Notes: generated from the sequence alone by a model not told the origin. Shown: positions 9,027 to 19,016, counted from the stretch's first letter. The stretch is DNA of 39,893 nucleotides from Flavobacteriales bacterium (GCA_947487055.1 CANKVN010000011.1:1-39893); one strand, 5' to 3'. Made by a program: numbers and translations.

Positions 9027-9835
9027 GAATTCTTCGACCCTTTCCGGGTCGGAAATATCCCTATGCCTTGCGGCTATAGGGCTATGAACCCTCTGGGTTC
9101 GGTGGGATGAATAATTGGGTTCTATTGATTAAAGGGATTGTTTAAATATGGATTTATTTGATTATTTATTTATCGCTGTAAAGAAAATTACTGTATAATG
9201 AATTCTTCGACCCTTTCCGGGTCGGAAATATCCCTACGCCTTGCGGCTATAGGGCTATGAACCCTCCGGGTTCGGTGGGATGAATAATCAGGTTCTGTTG
9301 ATTAAGAGGATTGTTTAAATATGGATTTATTTGATTATTTATTTATCGCTGTAAAGAAAATTACTGTATAATGAATTCTTCGACCCTTTCCGGGTCGGAA
9401 ATATCCCTACGCCTTGCGGCTATAGGGCTATGAACCCTCCGGGTTCGGTGGGATGAATAATCAGGTTCTGTTGATTAAGAGGATTGTTTAAATATGGATT
9501 TATTTGATTATTTATTTATCGCTGTAAAGAAAATTACTGTATAATGAATTCTTCGACCCTTTCCGGGTCGGAAATATCCCTACGCCTTGCGGCTATAGGG
9601 CTATGAACCCTCTGGGTTCGGTGGGATGAACAATCATGTTTTGGTGATTAAGAGGATTGTTTAAATTTGGATTTATTTGATTATTTATTTACCACTATAA
9701 AGAAAATTACTGTATAATGAATTCTTCGACCCTTTCCGGGTCGGAAATATCCCTACGCCTTGCGGCTATAGGGCTATGAACCCTCCGGGTTCGGTGGGAT
9801 GAATAATCATGTTCTATTGATTAAGAGGATTGTTT
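9027..9835. repeat. Five tandem copies of a 173-bp stem-loop-rich unit
   Basis: The unit start 'gaattcttcgaccctttccgggtcgg' occurs at 9027, 9200, 9373, 9546 and 9719 (exact 173-bp spacing). Each unit has CGACCC..GGGTCG, CCCTA..TAGGG, GAACCC..GGGTTC and TAATCA..TGATTA inverted repeats. Confidence 0.97.
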
Positions 9836-9868
9836 TATTATGGAATATTTAATCAAAAAACAGCTAAA

Positions 9869-9883
9869 CATCCCAAAGGGATG
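9869..9883. repeat. REP-like palindrome CATCCC-aaa-GGGATG
   Basis: Perfect 6-bp inverted repeat downstream of the 3' end of the Y1 transposase gene. Confidence 0.75.
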
Positions 9884-9917
9884 GTAGGTTTATAAAACAA
9901 TGATGTAAAGGCATTAG

Positions 9918-9934
9918 CGACCCCGACGGGGTCG
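9918..9934. repeat. REP-like palindrome CGACCCC-gac-GGGGTCG
   Basis: Perfect 7-bp inverted repeat. It shares the CGACCC/GGGTCG stem with hairpin 1 of every unit in the adjacent array. Confidence 0.75.
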
Positions 9935-9985
9935 AAGATTACCCGGGATTTTTTTAAATGGTTAATTTGTATGTTAATCTGACTT

Positions 9986-10447
9986 TTAATCCAGCCACTG
10001 AAATAAATATTCATCTTTATATTCAACTTGAAATTTTTTCAGAAATGAAACATATTCCTCCTTAAAGTTTTGTTTCTTGTGATGCTCCTTTTGGTTTTTA
10101 ACATATCGGATAACATCATCAAGGGCCGAATGGCTGTATGAAAAAGCCCCATATCCCTCCTGCCATTGAAATTTTTTCTTTGATAATCTCTTTTGGTTTA
10201 TAAATTCATTCGATGATTTTTTAATTTCCCTCACCAAATCTGATAAACAACAAGACGGTTTCATCCCAATTAAAATATGCAGGTGATCAGCAGTCCCATT
10301 TATCGCCAATAATTTTTGTTCTTTCCCACGAATAATTCCACCTATATATTGGTATAATGCTTCTTCCCAAGCTTCTTCTATTAGGCACTCCCTCCTTTTT
10401 ACCGCAAACACAACTTGTATATAAATCTGAGAGAATGTACCCGACAT
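9986..10447 (-). mobile_element. tnpA: IS200/IS605-type (REP-associated, Y1 HUH) transposase TnpA
   Basis: FSQIYIQVVFAVKRRE..., HUH motif DHLHILIG, tyrosine-bearing helix DVIRYVKNQKEHH; 153 aa. Confidence 0.92.
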
Positions 10448-10539
10448 TATTCGAAAATAAATATAAATCTACAAAAAACAAAATCACTAGCCACCGCTCT
10501 TGTTTGTTTTGCTCTTTGGTCTTTTGGCCCTAATCAGAA

Positions 10540-11937
10540 GTGGGTTATCTGCTTTTAGCTTTACTCTCCTTATTTTTGCACTTCTTGAAACGCCTTTATA
10601 CCCCTTACAAAGCCGAAATTAAACAAACCTTTGTGCTTGCCTTGCCCATCATTATGGGGCAGTTGGGCATTGTATTGATGGGTGTTGCCGATACCCTCAT
10701 GGTTGGGCATTTGGGCAAGGATGTGCTGGCTGCGGCAAACCAGGCCAACAGCATTTTCTTCATGGTGTCCAGCGTCACTTTCGGGGTAATGTTTGCCATC
10801 AGCTCGCGCGTCAGCATTCAGGTTGGAGAGGGTAACCGCCTGGAAACCTTTGCCACCTATCGCGCCGGCCAGTGGGCTGCCATTTTGTTGTTCCTTTGCC
10901 AATTTACTGCGCTGGAAATCATTATCCGCAACTTTGGTTACCTTGGGCAGCATGGCTCCATCAATGAACTCACGCCGGGCTTTCTGCGCATCATAAACTT
11001 TTCGGCCTTGCCCATGCTGCTTTCAACAGCATCAAGGCAATACACCGACGGACTCGGCCATACCAAAGTGGCTATGTCCATCACGTTTGGCGGACTTGCT
11101 TTAAATGTGCTGCTCAATTATGGCCTTATTTACGGCAACATGGGCTTACCCGCCATGGGTATGTATGGTGCCGCCTGGGCTACACTCATTGCCCGTGTGG
11201 GAATGGCGTTGGCCGGTATCTGGTATATTCGTTATTCTGGCTTTCTGGCCATTTACCGTCCACCTGCGATGCCTGCGTGGCCTGAAATTAAAGTGCAGCT
11301 TTCTGCCCTGTGGAAACTGGGGTTACCTGTAGGTCTGCAAACCTTCGCAGAATGGGCTTGTTTTAGCATTTCCGGGCTTATGGTGGGTTGGCTGGGTACT
11401 GCACAGGTTGCAGCGCATGCGGTGGCTTTAAACGTGGCTTCTGTGGCTTATATGGTGGTAAGCGGTATGGCGGTTGCAGGTTCTATCCTCACCGGAAACG
11501 CATTTGGCGAAAAAAACAAAGAAGCCATACGAAAAGTAGCCTATGCTACGTTTTTTATTATTGTGATATTTCAGCTGTTCAATGTGGCCCTGTTTATGCT
11601 GTTTAACCGGCAAATTGCCTCTTTGTATGGCGTAGATGCCGAGGTGATGCCAATAATCCTGCCATTGTTTTTCCTGGCAGCGGTGTTTCAGCTGGCCGAT
11701 GGGGTACAGGCGGGAGCCATGAACCTGCTGCGCGGAATTACCGATGTGCGCTGGGCCTCTATCATTTCAGTGCTTTCCTATTGGGTTGTATCGCTGCCGG
11801 CTTCCTATTTTCTGGGAATAATGCTGGATGGCAAAGTTTTCGGCGTATGGACGGGCTTTACCCTGGGACTTTTTGTGGCTGCAGCTTTTGGGGTGTGGCG
11901 CTTTTATCATAAACTTAAATCGTTAACATGGGAATAA
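10540..11937 (+). CDS. MATE family efflux transporter
   Basis: ALPIIMGQLGIVLMGVADTLMVGHLGKDVLAAANQANSIFF...; multiple TM segments. The GTG start at 10540 is uncertain. Confidence 0.93.
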   Translation: MGYLLLALLSLFLHFLKRLYTPYKAEIKQTFVLALPIIMGQLGIVLMGVADTLMVGHLGKDVLAAANQANSIFFMVSSVTFGVMFAISSRVSIQVGEGNRLETFATYRAGQWAAILLFLCQFTALEIIIRNFGYLGQHGSINELTPGFLRIINFSALPMLLSTASRQYTDGLGHTKVAMSITFGGLALNVLLNYGLIYGNMGLPAMGMYGAAWATLIARVGMALAGIWYIRYSGFLAIYRPPAMPAWPEIKVQLSALWKLGLPVGLQTFAEWACFSISGLMVGWLGTAQVAAHAVALNVASVAYMVVSGMAVAGSILTGNAFGEKNKEAIRKVAYATFFIIVIFQLFNVALFMLFNRQIASLYGVDAEVMPIILPLFFLAAVFQLADGVQAGAMNLLRGITDVRWASIISVLSYWVVSLPASYFLGIMLDGKVFGVWTGFTLGLFVAAAFGVWRFYHKLKSLTWE

Positions 11938-12725
11938 ACCGGATTTTGATGGCAGCATTGCTGCTTTTTGGTCAGTTGGATTTGTTGGCACAGCGCTCCA
12001 AGGAAGCACAAACACTGGATGTTTTTGTCTCGCCTTCCCTGGGTTTCAGGCTCATGGCCGGCCAAAAAATGCCCCCCAATTATTATGCTTCCAGCTCGGT
12101 ATTTAGGGATTCATTAAACAAAGAAGACAGGCCCGGTCAAAACATCGGTATGGGGATTGCTTATACCCGCAAAGTGAATGCTCTGGAAGCTACGGTGATG
12201 GGTGTTTCCTACAATACTGTTGGTTTTCGGCGTGCTATTACCGATGTGAAACTGGGAGACGTTATACACCCTAAAATAGGCATTGTGGCCGGTTTGGTTG
12301 GCTCCGGTCATTTGCAAATCAATCAGGATTTTCGCTACCATTATCTGGAGTTTTCTTACTTAAAAAACAGAAGTGCTGAAGGCTATTCCAGCAACCTGAA
12401 GGAATTTAATTTGTGGTGGACTTATGGCCTCTCGGCTGGTTTTCTGTTGCGCGATCGGGTTTTTGTAGAGACCCTTGGGTTTTCAAACAGCGATGGCGAA
12501 AGCCGCATGTCGGTAAAAGACGATGAACTGCGTGGTTTTCCGGGTATGGTTTGGCTGAACGCCGGTTATCGTGCTGATTACATCATGTTTAAGAAAACAA
12601 ATGCCTTTGTGCATACACGTTTCAGGTTGCCGCTGTTGCCTTCTGCAACGGGTGCGCAAACCATCTTCCTTCCCCAGTTAAGTCTTGAGGCAGGACTGCT
12701 GTTTAAATTAAACGAGCAGAAGTAA
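11928..12725 (+). CDS. secreted/outer-membrane beta-barrel-like hypothetical protein
   Basis: Signal peptide MGINRILMAALLLFGQLDLLAQ; beta-rich; overlaps the MATE stop by 10 nt. Confidence 0.7.
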   Translation: MGINRILMAALLLFGQLDLLAQRSKEAQTLDVFVSPSLGFRLMAGQKMPPNYYASSSVFRDSLNKEDRPGQNIGMGIAYTRKVNALEATVMGVSYNTVGFRRAITDVKLGDVIHPKIGIVAGLVGSGHLQINQDFRYHYLEFSYLKNRSAEGYSSNLKEFNLWWTYGLSAGFLLRDRVFVETLGFSNSDGESRMSVKDDELRGFPGMVWLNAGYRADYIMFKKTNAFVHTRFRLPLLPSATGAQTIFLPQLSLEAGLLFKLNEQK

Positions 12726-12731
12726 TAAACA

Positions 12732-14501
12732 TTACATGCGCTCCACAACCGCTATGCCTAAAAGGCTGCAGGCATGACGGAGTGTATTTGCCGTAAAGTG
12801 GGCAATCTTTAAGCGGTTGGCTTTTCTGACTGGGTCTGTTTCTTTAAGCAAGGAAAGCTCATTGTAAACCCTGTTGAAAGCCTTGGCTAAGTCCAGGCTG
12901 TATTGCGCTATATCTGCGGGATTGTAATCCCTGCAAGCCTGCCGAATAACTTCGGGGTATCGGTACAGCAATTCCAGGTTTTCGCGCTCAGTATTGTGCA
13001 GTTCATGGGAAATACCATCCACTTCCCAACCTTCCGGTGCTTGTTTTAGCACACTGCGAATGCGGGCGTAGGTGTACAATACAAAAGGTCCTGTATCGCC
13101 CTGAAAATCTATACTCTCCTGTGGGTTGAACAGCATGCGTTTGCGGGGATCAACCTTCAGGATGAAGAACTTGAGTGCTGCAAGACCCAGACGTTCGTAT
13201 AGTTGCTGCAAATCTGTTTCCTGCATGCCCTCGGTTTTGCCAAGTTCAATGGTTTTGGCTTTGGCCGTTTCGTGCATTTCGTCCAAAAGGTCGTCAGCAT
13301 CTACCACGGTGCCTTCTCTACTTTTCATTTTTCCGCTAGGCAAATCCACCATGCCGTAGCTAAGGTGATACATGCCTTGTGCATAGGCCCTGCCAAGCTT
13401 TTGCATGATAAGGAAAAGTACCTTGAAATGGTAATCCTGCTCGTTGCCCACCACGTAAATACTTCGGTTGGTATGGTACTCGCTGTACTTTTGGTCGGCA
13501 GTGCCAATATCCTGGGTAATGTAAACCGATGTGCCGTCTTTTCTTAGCACCAGCTTGTGATCCAGGCCTTCCGCGGTCAGGTCAATCCATACGGATTGGT
13601 CTTCTTTCCGGTAAAAAACGCCTTTTCCCAAGCCTTCGACAATGATGTCTTTGCCCAGGGTATAGGTGTTGCTTTCGTAATAGTATTTGTCAAAATCCAC
13701 GCCCAGGCGGTGGTAGGTGTGTTCAAAACCTTTGTAAACCCAACCGTTCATGGTGCGCCAAAGCGAGAGCACGACCTCGTCCCCGGCTTCCCAGCGCCTG
13801 AGCATTTCCTGGGTTTCCAACAAAATCGGCGCCTTGTTTTCGGCATCTTCCTTGCCCATGCCTGCCGCTACCATTGCTTCTACTTCGGCTTTGTAGGCTT
13901 TGTCGAACGCTACGTAGTATTTCCCCACCAATTTATCGCCTTTGAGGCCCGATGAATCGGGGGTTTCGCCATTGCCGAAACGCTGCCAGGCCAGCATGCT
14001 TTTGCAGATATGAATTCCGCGATCGTTGATCAGGTTGGCTTTAATGACCTCGTATCCATTGGCTTTCATAATTTCAGCAATGCTGAAACCCAACAGGTTG
14101 TTGCGCACATGACCAAGGTGCAGGGGTTTGTTGGTATTGGGTGATGAATATTCCACCATCACTTTTTCCTGAATGGCAGGCTGGTTGCCATATTCAGGGT
14201 TGTTCCATTGTGTTTGCAGCAAATCATCCCACACACTGTTGCTGATGCTGAGGTTCAGAAATCCTTTTACCACATTGTATGCCACCACAGGATGTCCAAC
14301 GGCTTTCAGTTTCTCTCCGATTTCATTGGCAGTATCCTGAGGGTTTTTGCGGCTAACACGCAGCAGCGGAAATACCACATAGGTGAAATCTCCTTCAAAA
14401 TCCTTGTTGGTTTTCTCCAAGCGGACTTCGGGAAGCTTTTCGCCATAAAGCGATGTTACGATTTCGCTGATTTGCGCGGAAAGTACCTGCTCAATGTTCA
14501 T
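12732..14501 (-). CDS. argS: arginine--tRNA ligase
   Basis: VEYSSPNTNKPLHLGHVRNNLLG (HIGH region), YGMVDLPSGKMKSREGTVVDADDLL, C-terminal DALR-like domain. Confidence 0.97.
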   Translation of the reverse strand: MNIEQVLSAQISEIVTSLYGEKLPEVRLEKTNKDFEGDFTYVVFPLLRVSRKNPQDTANEIGEKLKAVGHPVVAYNVVKGFLNLSISNSVWDDLLQTQWNNPEYGNQPAIQEKVMVEYSSPNTNKPLHLGHVRNNLLGFSIAEIMKANGYEVIKANLINDRGIHICKSMLAWQRFGNGETPDSSGLKGDKLVGKYYVAFDKAYKAEVEAMVAAGMGKEDAENKAPILLETQEMLRRWEAGDEVVLSLWRTMNGWVYKGFEHTYHRLGVDFDKYYYESNTYTLGKDIIVEGLGKGVFYRKEDQSVWIDLTAEGLDHKLVLRKDGTSVYITQDIGTADQKYSEYHTNRSIYVVGNEQDYHFKVLFLIMQKLGRAYAQGMYHLSYGMVDLPSGKMKSREGTVVDADDLLDEMHETAKAKTIELGKTEGMQETDLQQLYERLGLAALKFFILKVDPRKRMLFNPQESIDFQGDTGPFVLYTYARIRSVLKQAPEGWEVDGISHELHNTERENLELLYRYPEVIRQACRDYNPADIAQYSLDLAKAFNRVYNELSLLKETDPVRKANRLKIAHFTANTLRHACSLLGIAVVERM

Positions 14502-14525
14502 TTGGTCGCAAAATTACGAAAAAAC

Positions 14526-14987
14526 CTAGGCATGATGGTATCCGGTTCCTTTGTTAATGCACATGGCACGATACAATTGTTCGCAAAGCACAAGCCGGGC
14601 AAGGTGGTGGGGGAAGGTGAATTCGGATAATTTAATGGATGGATAGCGGGCCAGAATTTCAGGTGTAAATCCGTAGGCGCCGCCGATTCCCAGAATCAGG
14701 TTGCCACGCAGGGTGTTTAATTTTTGCTGAATTTGGGCTGCAAAGTGTTCGCTGGTCAGGGTTTTACCACGTTCGTCGCAGAGGATGACCAAATCGTCTG
14801 GTTTTATCAGCTTAAGCAGTTGCTCGGATTCCTGTATTTTTTGTTTTTCAGGATCTTTTACACGCGCTGCCGGAAGCCTAAGCAGGCTTGTTTTCCAGGG
14901 CCCGTTGAGCCGTTGTAAATACTTGGTGCACAGTTCGTCAACAGCTGCGTCCTTGTGGTTCTCAATGGCAGCGATGATGATGGCCAA
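14526..14987 (-). CDS. rlmH: 23S rRNA (pseudouridine1915-N3)-methyltransferase RlmH
   Basis: LCDERGKTLTSEHFAAQIQQ, LILGIGGAYGFTPEI, SEFTFPHHLARLVLCEQLYRAMCINKGTGYHH. Confidence 0.96.
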   Translation of the reverse strand: MAIIIAAIENHKDAAVDELCTKYLQRLNGPWKTSLLRLPAARVKDPEKQKIQESEQLLKLIKPDDLVILCDERGKTLTSEHFAAQIQQKLNTLRGNLILGIGGAYGFTPEILARYPSIKLSEFTFPHHLARLVLCEQLYRAMCINKGTGYHHA

Positions 14988-14989
14988 CG

Positions 14990-15952
14990 TTAATTGTTGT
15001 TTAGTATTTCGAAAATCTTATCCAGCTTGGGTGTCAGGATAAGTTCTGTACGGCGGTTTTTGGCACGGCCTTCGGGTGTTCCGTTGTCTGCAAGGGGCGC
15101 AGTTTCGCCACGTCCGCTGGCTGTGACGCGGCTTTTTTTCATTTTTCCATCTTCGGTTAAAATCCGCACAATGCTGGTTGCGCGCAGCACGCTCAAATCC
15201 CAGTTGTCCTTGATTTTTTCACCGTTCATTGGTTTATTGTCGGTGTGGCCTTCTACAGTAACCGTAACATCGGGCTTCTTGTTGAGGGCTGAAGCAAGCT
15301 TCAGCAGGGCTTCTTCGCCTTTGGGATCTACCACGATGCTGCCGCTTTTGAACAATAACTTTTCGGCAAGGCTCACGTAAACCTTTCCATTTCTGTATTC
15401 TACCTTGATGTCCAGTTCATCAAATCCGGCAAGGGCCTTGGTTATTTCATCCTTCAAGGCGCGAACGGCGCTGTCTTTTCGGTTCAATTCGCTCTCCAGG
15501 TTCCGCACCCTTGCCACTGTTTTCTCCAGTTCTTTGCGCAGGTTTTCCAGCTTGATTCTTTCTTCTTCTGCCTTAGCCAAAGCGCTGTTAAGCTCAAGTT
15601 CTTTGGTTTGCAGGGTTTTATTTTTGGTGTCCAGTTCTGCTGCAAGGCGCTTTTTCTGCTCGTCGAGCCTGTCGCCCAAACTTTTGATGTAGGCCTGGTT
15701 TTCGGATAGTCGGGTATGGCAACTGTTCAGCGAATCCAGGTATCCCGCAATGCGTTTATCCAGAAAGGCGATTTTGCCATCCAGTTCATTTATTTTCGAA
15801 AGGTATTCTGCATTTCTGCCTTCGCACTCTTCAACCTTCTTGTTCAGTTTCTGCTCCAGGGTGTTTTTGGACGCCTCCAGTTCCTGGTATTTTTTCTTGG
15901 TCACACAAGAGGCCAGCGTTAGGCCTGCAATCATCCAAACAGCGTACTTCAT
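14990..15952 (-). CDS. OmpA family lipoprotein with coiled-coil region
   Basis: Lipoprotein signal MKYAVWMIAGLTLASC; coiled coil; OmpA C-domain VTVTVEGHTDNKPM...NWDLSVLRATSIVRIL...RAKNRRTELIL. Start reassigned to 15952. Confidence 0.92.
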   Translation of the reverse strand: MKYAVWMIAGLTLASCVTKKKYQELEASKNTLEQKLNKKVEECEGRNAEYLSKINELDGKIAFLDKRIAGYLDSLNSCHTRLSENQAYIKSLGDRLDEQKKRLAAELDTKNKTLQTKELELNSALAKAEEERIKLENLRKELEKTVARVRNLESELNRKDSAVRALKDEITKALAGFDELDIKVEYRNGKVYVSLAEKLLFKSGSIVVDPKGEEALLKLASALNKKPDVTVTVEGHTDNKPMNGEKIKDNWDLSVLRATSIVRILTEDGKMKKSRVTASGRGETAPLADNGTPEGRAKNRRTELILTPKLDKIFEILNNN

Positions 15953-16036
15953 TCCTACAAAAATAACGAAGGTGGGTGCAGCGGCAGGTGGTGGCTTGTT
16001 CACACGTTCAATACAGTGGACAGCCGGGAGGAATGG

Positions 16037-17455
16037 TTACTGGTTGATGAAAACCTTTAAATCGCCCTTGGTGATGGAGCGTACCACTAAGGCATTGGGT
16101 TGTATGCTGTAATCCACCAGATCCAAACTGCCCAGTTTGCCTTGCAGGCGAACACCATAGTCCATTTTTTGGTTCAGCGAAGCATTGATGGATTCCTGGG
16201 TTAATTTCACCAGATCAGACACATCAAAGACCATTTGTTGTTCCAGTTTTTTGCGGATGGTTTCATCCAGCATCCACTTAGCAGATTTGATTAGCACATT
16301 TTTGGTGGCAATGTCATACTCCACCTGTTTCAAACGTAGCTGGGAGGTTTTGGCATTGAATTCCGGCACGCCCAGCAGATAAAACACCCCTTTGTTGCTG
16401 CCTGTGAATCCGACTTCAACACCAAGTTTTTCTTTGGCAGGAAAGAGTTTCAGGTAGGTTACCTGTATTTTTTTTCCGCCCATCACAAAGGTTTCATTCT
16501 TAATGGTGTTGTAAACCTGGCCGGACAGCGAATCGTAATTGAGGAACAAATCCGTGTACACCTCAAAACCATCGCTTTTCTGGTAACTGCTGAGGTTGGG
16601 CAGGGCCATGGTTTTGTTTTCGGAGGGTGTTGAAGAAATGGTTGGTGCGGCTTTTAGTCCTACGGAGAATGATAGTTGTGAGCCATTCATGTTGATTTCG
16701 CCTATGCTCAATTGGTTTGGCTGGAATTTCAGGTAGCCCACCATGTCGATTTTAATGGCCTCCTGCAGGGCATTCCACACCGGGATGATGTAGGGTTTAA
16801 GGCTTTGTTTGGCCACTTCTTTGTCTATCATGCCGGCAAAGGTGCTCAGTTGCGGTTTCAGCTGTCCCATCAAAATGCTGTTGATGTTGATATTGGCAAA
16901 GGTTACCTCGCAGGGGTCGATTGTTTTTACATCGGTAAAGCGGGAAACAGATTTCAGCTGGTAGTTTGGCAGGATTTCGATGTCGGTGGAAAGCTTTACG
17001 TTGGCGCGTCTCAGTTTTTCTGTCCATCCGCAGGAGAAGGGGATTGGCGGGTTCACGCAGGTTTCAAACAAGCATCCGGCGCAGTACTCGCCTTTGAAGC
17101 CATAGGCCAAATCCAAATCCAGCATCACGGTTTTTCCTTTGCCGCTTACCTGAAGGGGTTCGCGCCTTACTTTGTAATCGTAGCGCAGCCCGGAACAGGG
17201 CTTGTCGTTGCCTTTAAAGTCTTTGTCAAATGCGTCATCAGCCATTTTGAAAAAGGGCTTCATTTCTACCTTTATGGGGATGTGAATGTTAGACGTGATG
17301 GGTGGCAACGGCTTTACGGCAACGGTTTGGTTGGCGGCAACAGGGGCCTGTGGTTTGATGCTTCCGCAAGCGGAAAGAAGCAGCAGTAAGCCCAAAGGCA
17401 AATAAGACAAGGGGATGCATAACGCTTTGGCGGAGGAGAATAATTGTCGGGTCAT
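16037..17455 (-). CDS. DUF4403 family lipoprotein
   Basis: Lipobox LLLLLSACGS; SNIHIPIKVEMKPFFKMADDAFDKDFKGND, LDLDLAYGFKG. Start reassigned to MTRQ at 17455. Confidence 0.8.
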   Translation of the reverse strand: MTRQLFSSAKALCIPLSYLPLGLLLLLSACGSIKPQAPVAANQTVAVKPLPPITSNIHIPIKVEMKPFFKMADDAFDKDFKGNDKPCSGLRYDYKVRREPLQVSGKGKTVMLDLDLAYGFKGEYCAGCLFETCVNPPIPFSCGWTEKLRRANVKLSTDIEILPNYQLKSVSRFTDVKTIDPCEVTFANININSILMGQLKPQLSTFAGMIDKEVAKQSLKPYIIPVWNALQEAIKIDMVGYLKFQPNQLSIGEINMNGSQLSFSVGLKAAPTISSTPSENKTMALPNLSSYQKSDGFEVYTDLFLNYDSLSGQVYNTIKNETFVMGGKKIQVTYLKLFPAKEKLGVEVGFTGSNKGVFYLLGVPEFNAKTSQLRLKQVEYDIATKNVLIKSAKWMLDETIRKKLEQQMVFDVSDLVKLTQESINASLNQKMDYGVRLQGKLGSLDLVDYSIQPNALVVRSITKGDLKVFINQ

Positions 17456-17463
17456 AAAGAATA

Positions 17464-18360
17464 TTAAGCAGCAGTGTTTTCTTTCCTGAATGTGGGGTCG
17501 AGTTTCATCATGGTCCAAGCGACCAAAAAGGTAATAACAAAGGAATACAGGGCGTAGACGAGGGCAGGTTTTTCCATGGTGGGGATACCCAGTTTATCGC
17601 CGGCAATAAGCAAAGCCAGTGCAGTGTTATGCAACCCCACCTCTACAGCAATGGTGATTCTGTTTCGGAAGGATAGTTTCCCGAAAATTCCGGCTAAAAA
17701 ACCGGTAATCATACTGCCAACATTAAGCACAATCATCCACACGGATAATTCTTTAAGGTCCTGCAAAGTCATGGCTGTGCCGCCTTTTTCGCTGCCGGCG
17801 AGGAATTTGAAACCGAATACCAGCAATAACAGCAGTGGCAGCACGTAGTTGAGGTTTTTCTCCAGTTTGAGTGCGCTGCCACCCCATTTATATCGGGCTA
17901 ATATGCCCAGAATAGCGGGGAGGATGGTAACAATAAATATATCAAACATGGTTTGCCAAAAAGGCAATTCTATCATTTGTCCTGAGTTTACAAAATGTTC
18001 CAGGAACAGGTTTACCAGGATGGGGATGGAAAAAAGCGAAAGCAGGGCATTGCATACAGTAAGGCTAATGGCCAGTGCCACATTGCCTTTCACATAATAG
18101 CTAACCAGGTTGCTGGTGATGCCGCCCGGGCAAACAGACAATATCATGATACCCACCTGCATTTCGGGATTCAGGTTGCTGTTTACTGCAATTATCCAGG
18201 CAACGAAAGGCAACAGCAACATTTGCGACATCAATCCTACAGCAAGGGCACGCGGCTGATTAAACAATTGCTTAAAATCGTTTTGGGTAAGCGATAAACC
18301 CAGCCCAAACATAATGAGTCCGAGCACTAAATTGAGCAGTATGTTTATGTTAAAGGCCAA
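17464..18360 (-). CDS. bile acid:sodium symporter (BASS) family transporter
   Basis: LGLSLTQNDFKQLFNQPRALAVGLMSQMLLLPFVAW...MILSVCPGGITSNLVSYYVKGNVALAISLT. The proposed TTG start at 18360 avoids overlap with the upstream gene. Confidence 0.88.
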   Translation of the reverse strand: MAFNINILLNLVLGLIMFGLGLSLTQNDFKQLFNQPRALAVGLMSQMLLLPFVAWIIAVNSNLNPEMQVGIMILSVCPGGITSNLVSYYVKGNVALAISLTVCNALLSLFSIPILVNLFLEHFVNSGQMIELPFWQTMFDIFIVTILPAILGILARYKWGGSALKLEKNLNYVLPLLLLLVFGFKFLAGSEKGGTAMTLQDLKELSVWMIVLNVGSMITGFLAGIFGKLSFRNRITIAVEVGLHNTALALLIAGDKLGIPTMEKPALVYALYSFVITFLVAWTMMKLDPTFRKENTAA

Positions 18361-18362
18361 TT

Positions 18363-19016
18363 TTAAAGTAAGTAATCCAGGAGGAGCGTTACGAAATGAT
18401 AAAAGAAATAGCATCCGATAATGACCAGGATTAACCCAAAATATTTATTGATATAAAAATAGACCCGCTTGCTTAATTTACGGCCTAAAAAATCGCTAAG
18501 AAGTACCTTTCCAAGGTCCATTAAAAACAAGGTAAATAGGATGGAAATAAGGTTAATTAATATGGATGTTTGGTAATGTGGGTTTGCTTTATCGTAAGTT
18601 CCCGATACGTTAGCCAGGAGTATAACCCACACAAATAAAGCAAAGGGGTTCATGAGGTTTAAAACAAAACCCTTAAAAAACGATTTGCTTTTGGCTGCAG
18701 GTTCTTCCATGCTGCGCAAAAAATGGTGGTATTTTTTGTAGAAACCACGCATTCCCATAAAGCAGATGGCTATTGCAGCACAGCCGGTAAAAACAATCTG
18801 AAACCCGGGCATGATGAAGAACTGGGCTAATCCAAAAAAGCAAACCAGCGCCAGGGTCAATTCGCTGAGGAAGATTCCCAGGGCAACCCTCATGCCTTCT
18901 GATTTCCCGCCTTTAATTCCGGAGTTGATTAACGTGAAAAATGACGGGCCAAAACTCAATAAACTGATTACAAACCCTTGGCCGATGCCTTTCAATATGG
19001 GGTAGATCCAGTACAT
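18363..19016 (-). CDS. LysE family translocator
   Basis: FGPSFFTLINSGIKGGKSEGMRVALGIFLSELTL...; FVLNLMNPFALFVWVILL; multi-TM. Confidence 0.85.
   Translation of the reverse strand: MYWIYPILKGIGQGFVISLLSFGPSFFTLINSGIKGGKSEGMRVALGIFLSELTLALVCFFGLAQFFIMPGFQIVFTGCAAIAICFMGMRGFYKKYHHFLRSMEEPAAKSKSFFKGFVLNLMNPFALFVWVILLANVSGTYDKANPHYQTSILINLISILFTLFLMDLGKVLLSDFLGRKLSKRVYFYINKYFGLILVIIGCYFFYHFVTLLLDYLL

Noticed and set aside
9027-9835. CRISPR array
   Set aside because: Whole 173-bp units are repeated with no unique spacers, and no cas genes are present.
9027-10447. Retron or diversity-generating element explanation for the structured array
   Set aside because: No reverse-transcriptase ORF is present in the window; the only nearby enzyme is a Y1 transposase.
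16712-17389. 225-aa plus-strand ORF
   Set aside because: Antisense to the DUF4403 lipoprotein; no recognisable protein features.
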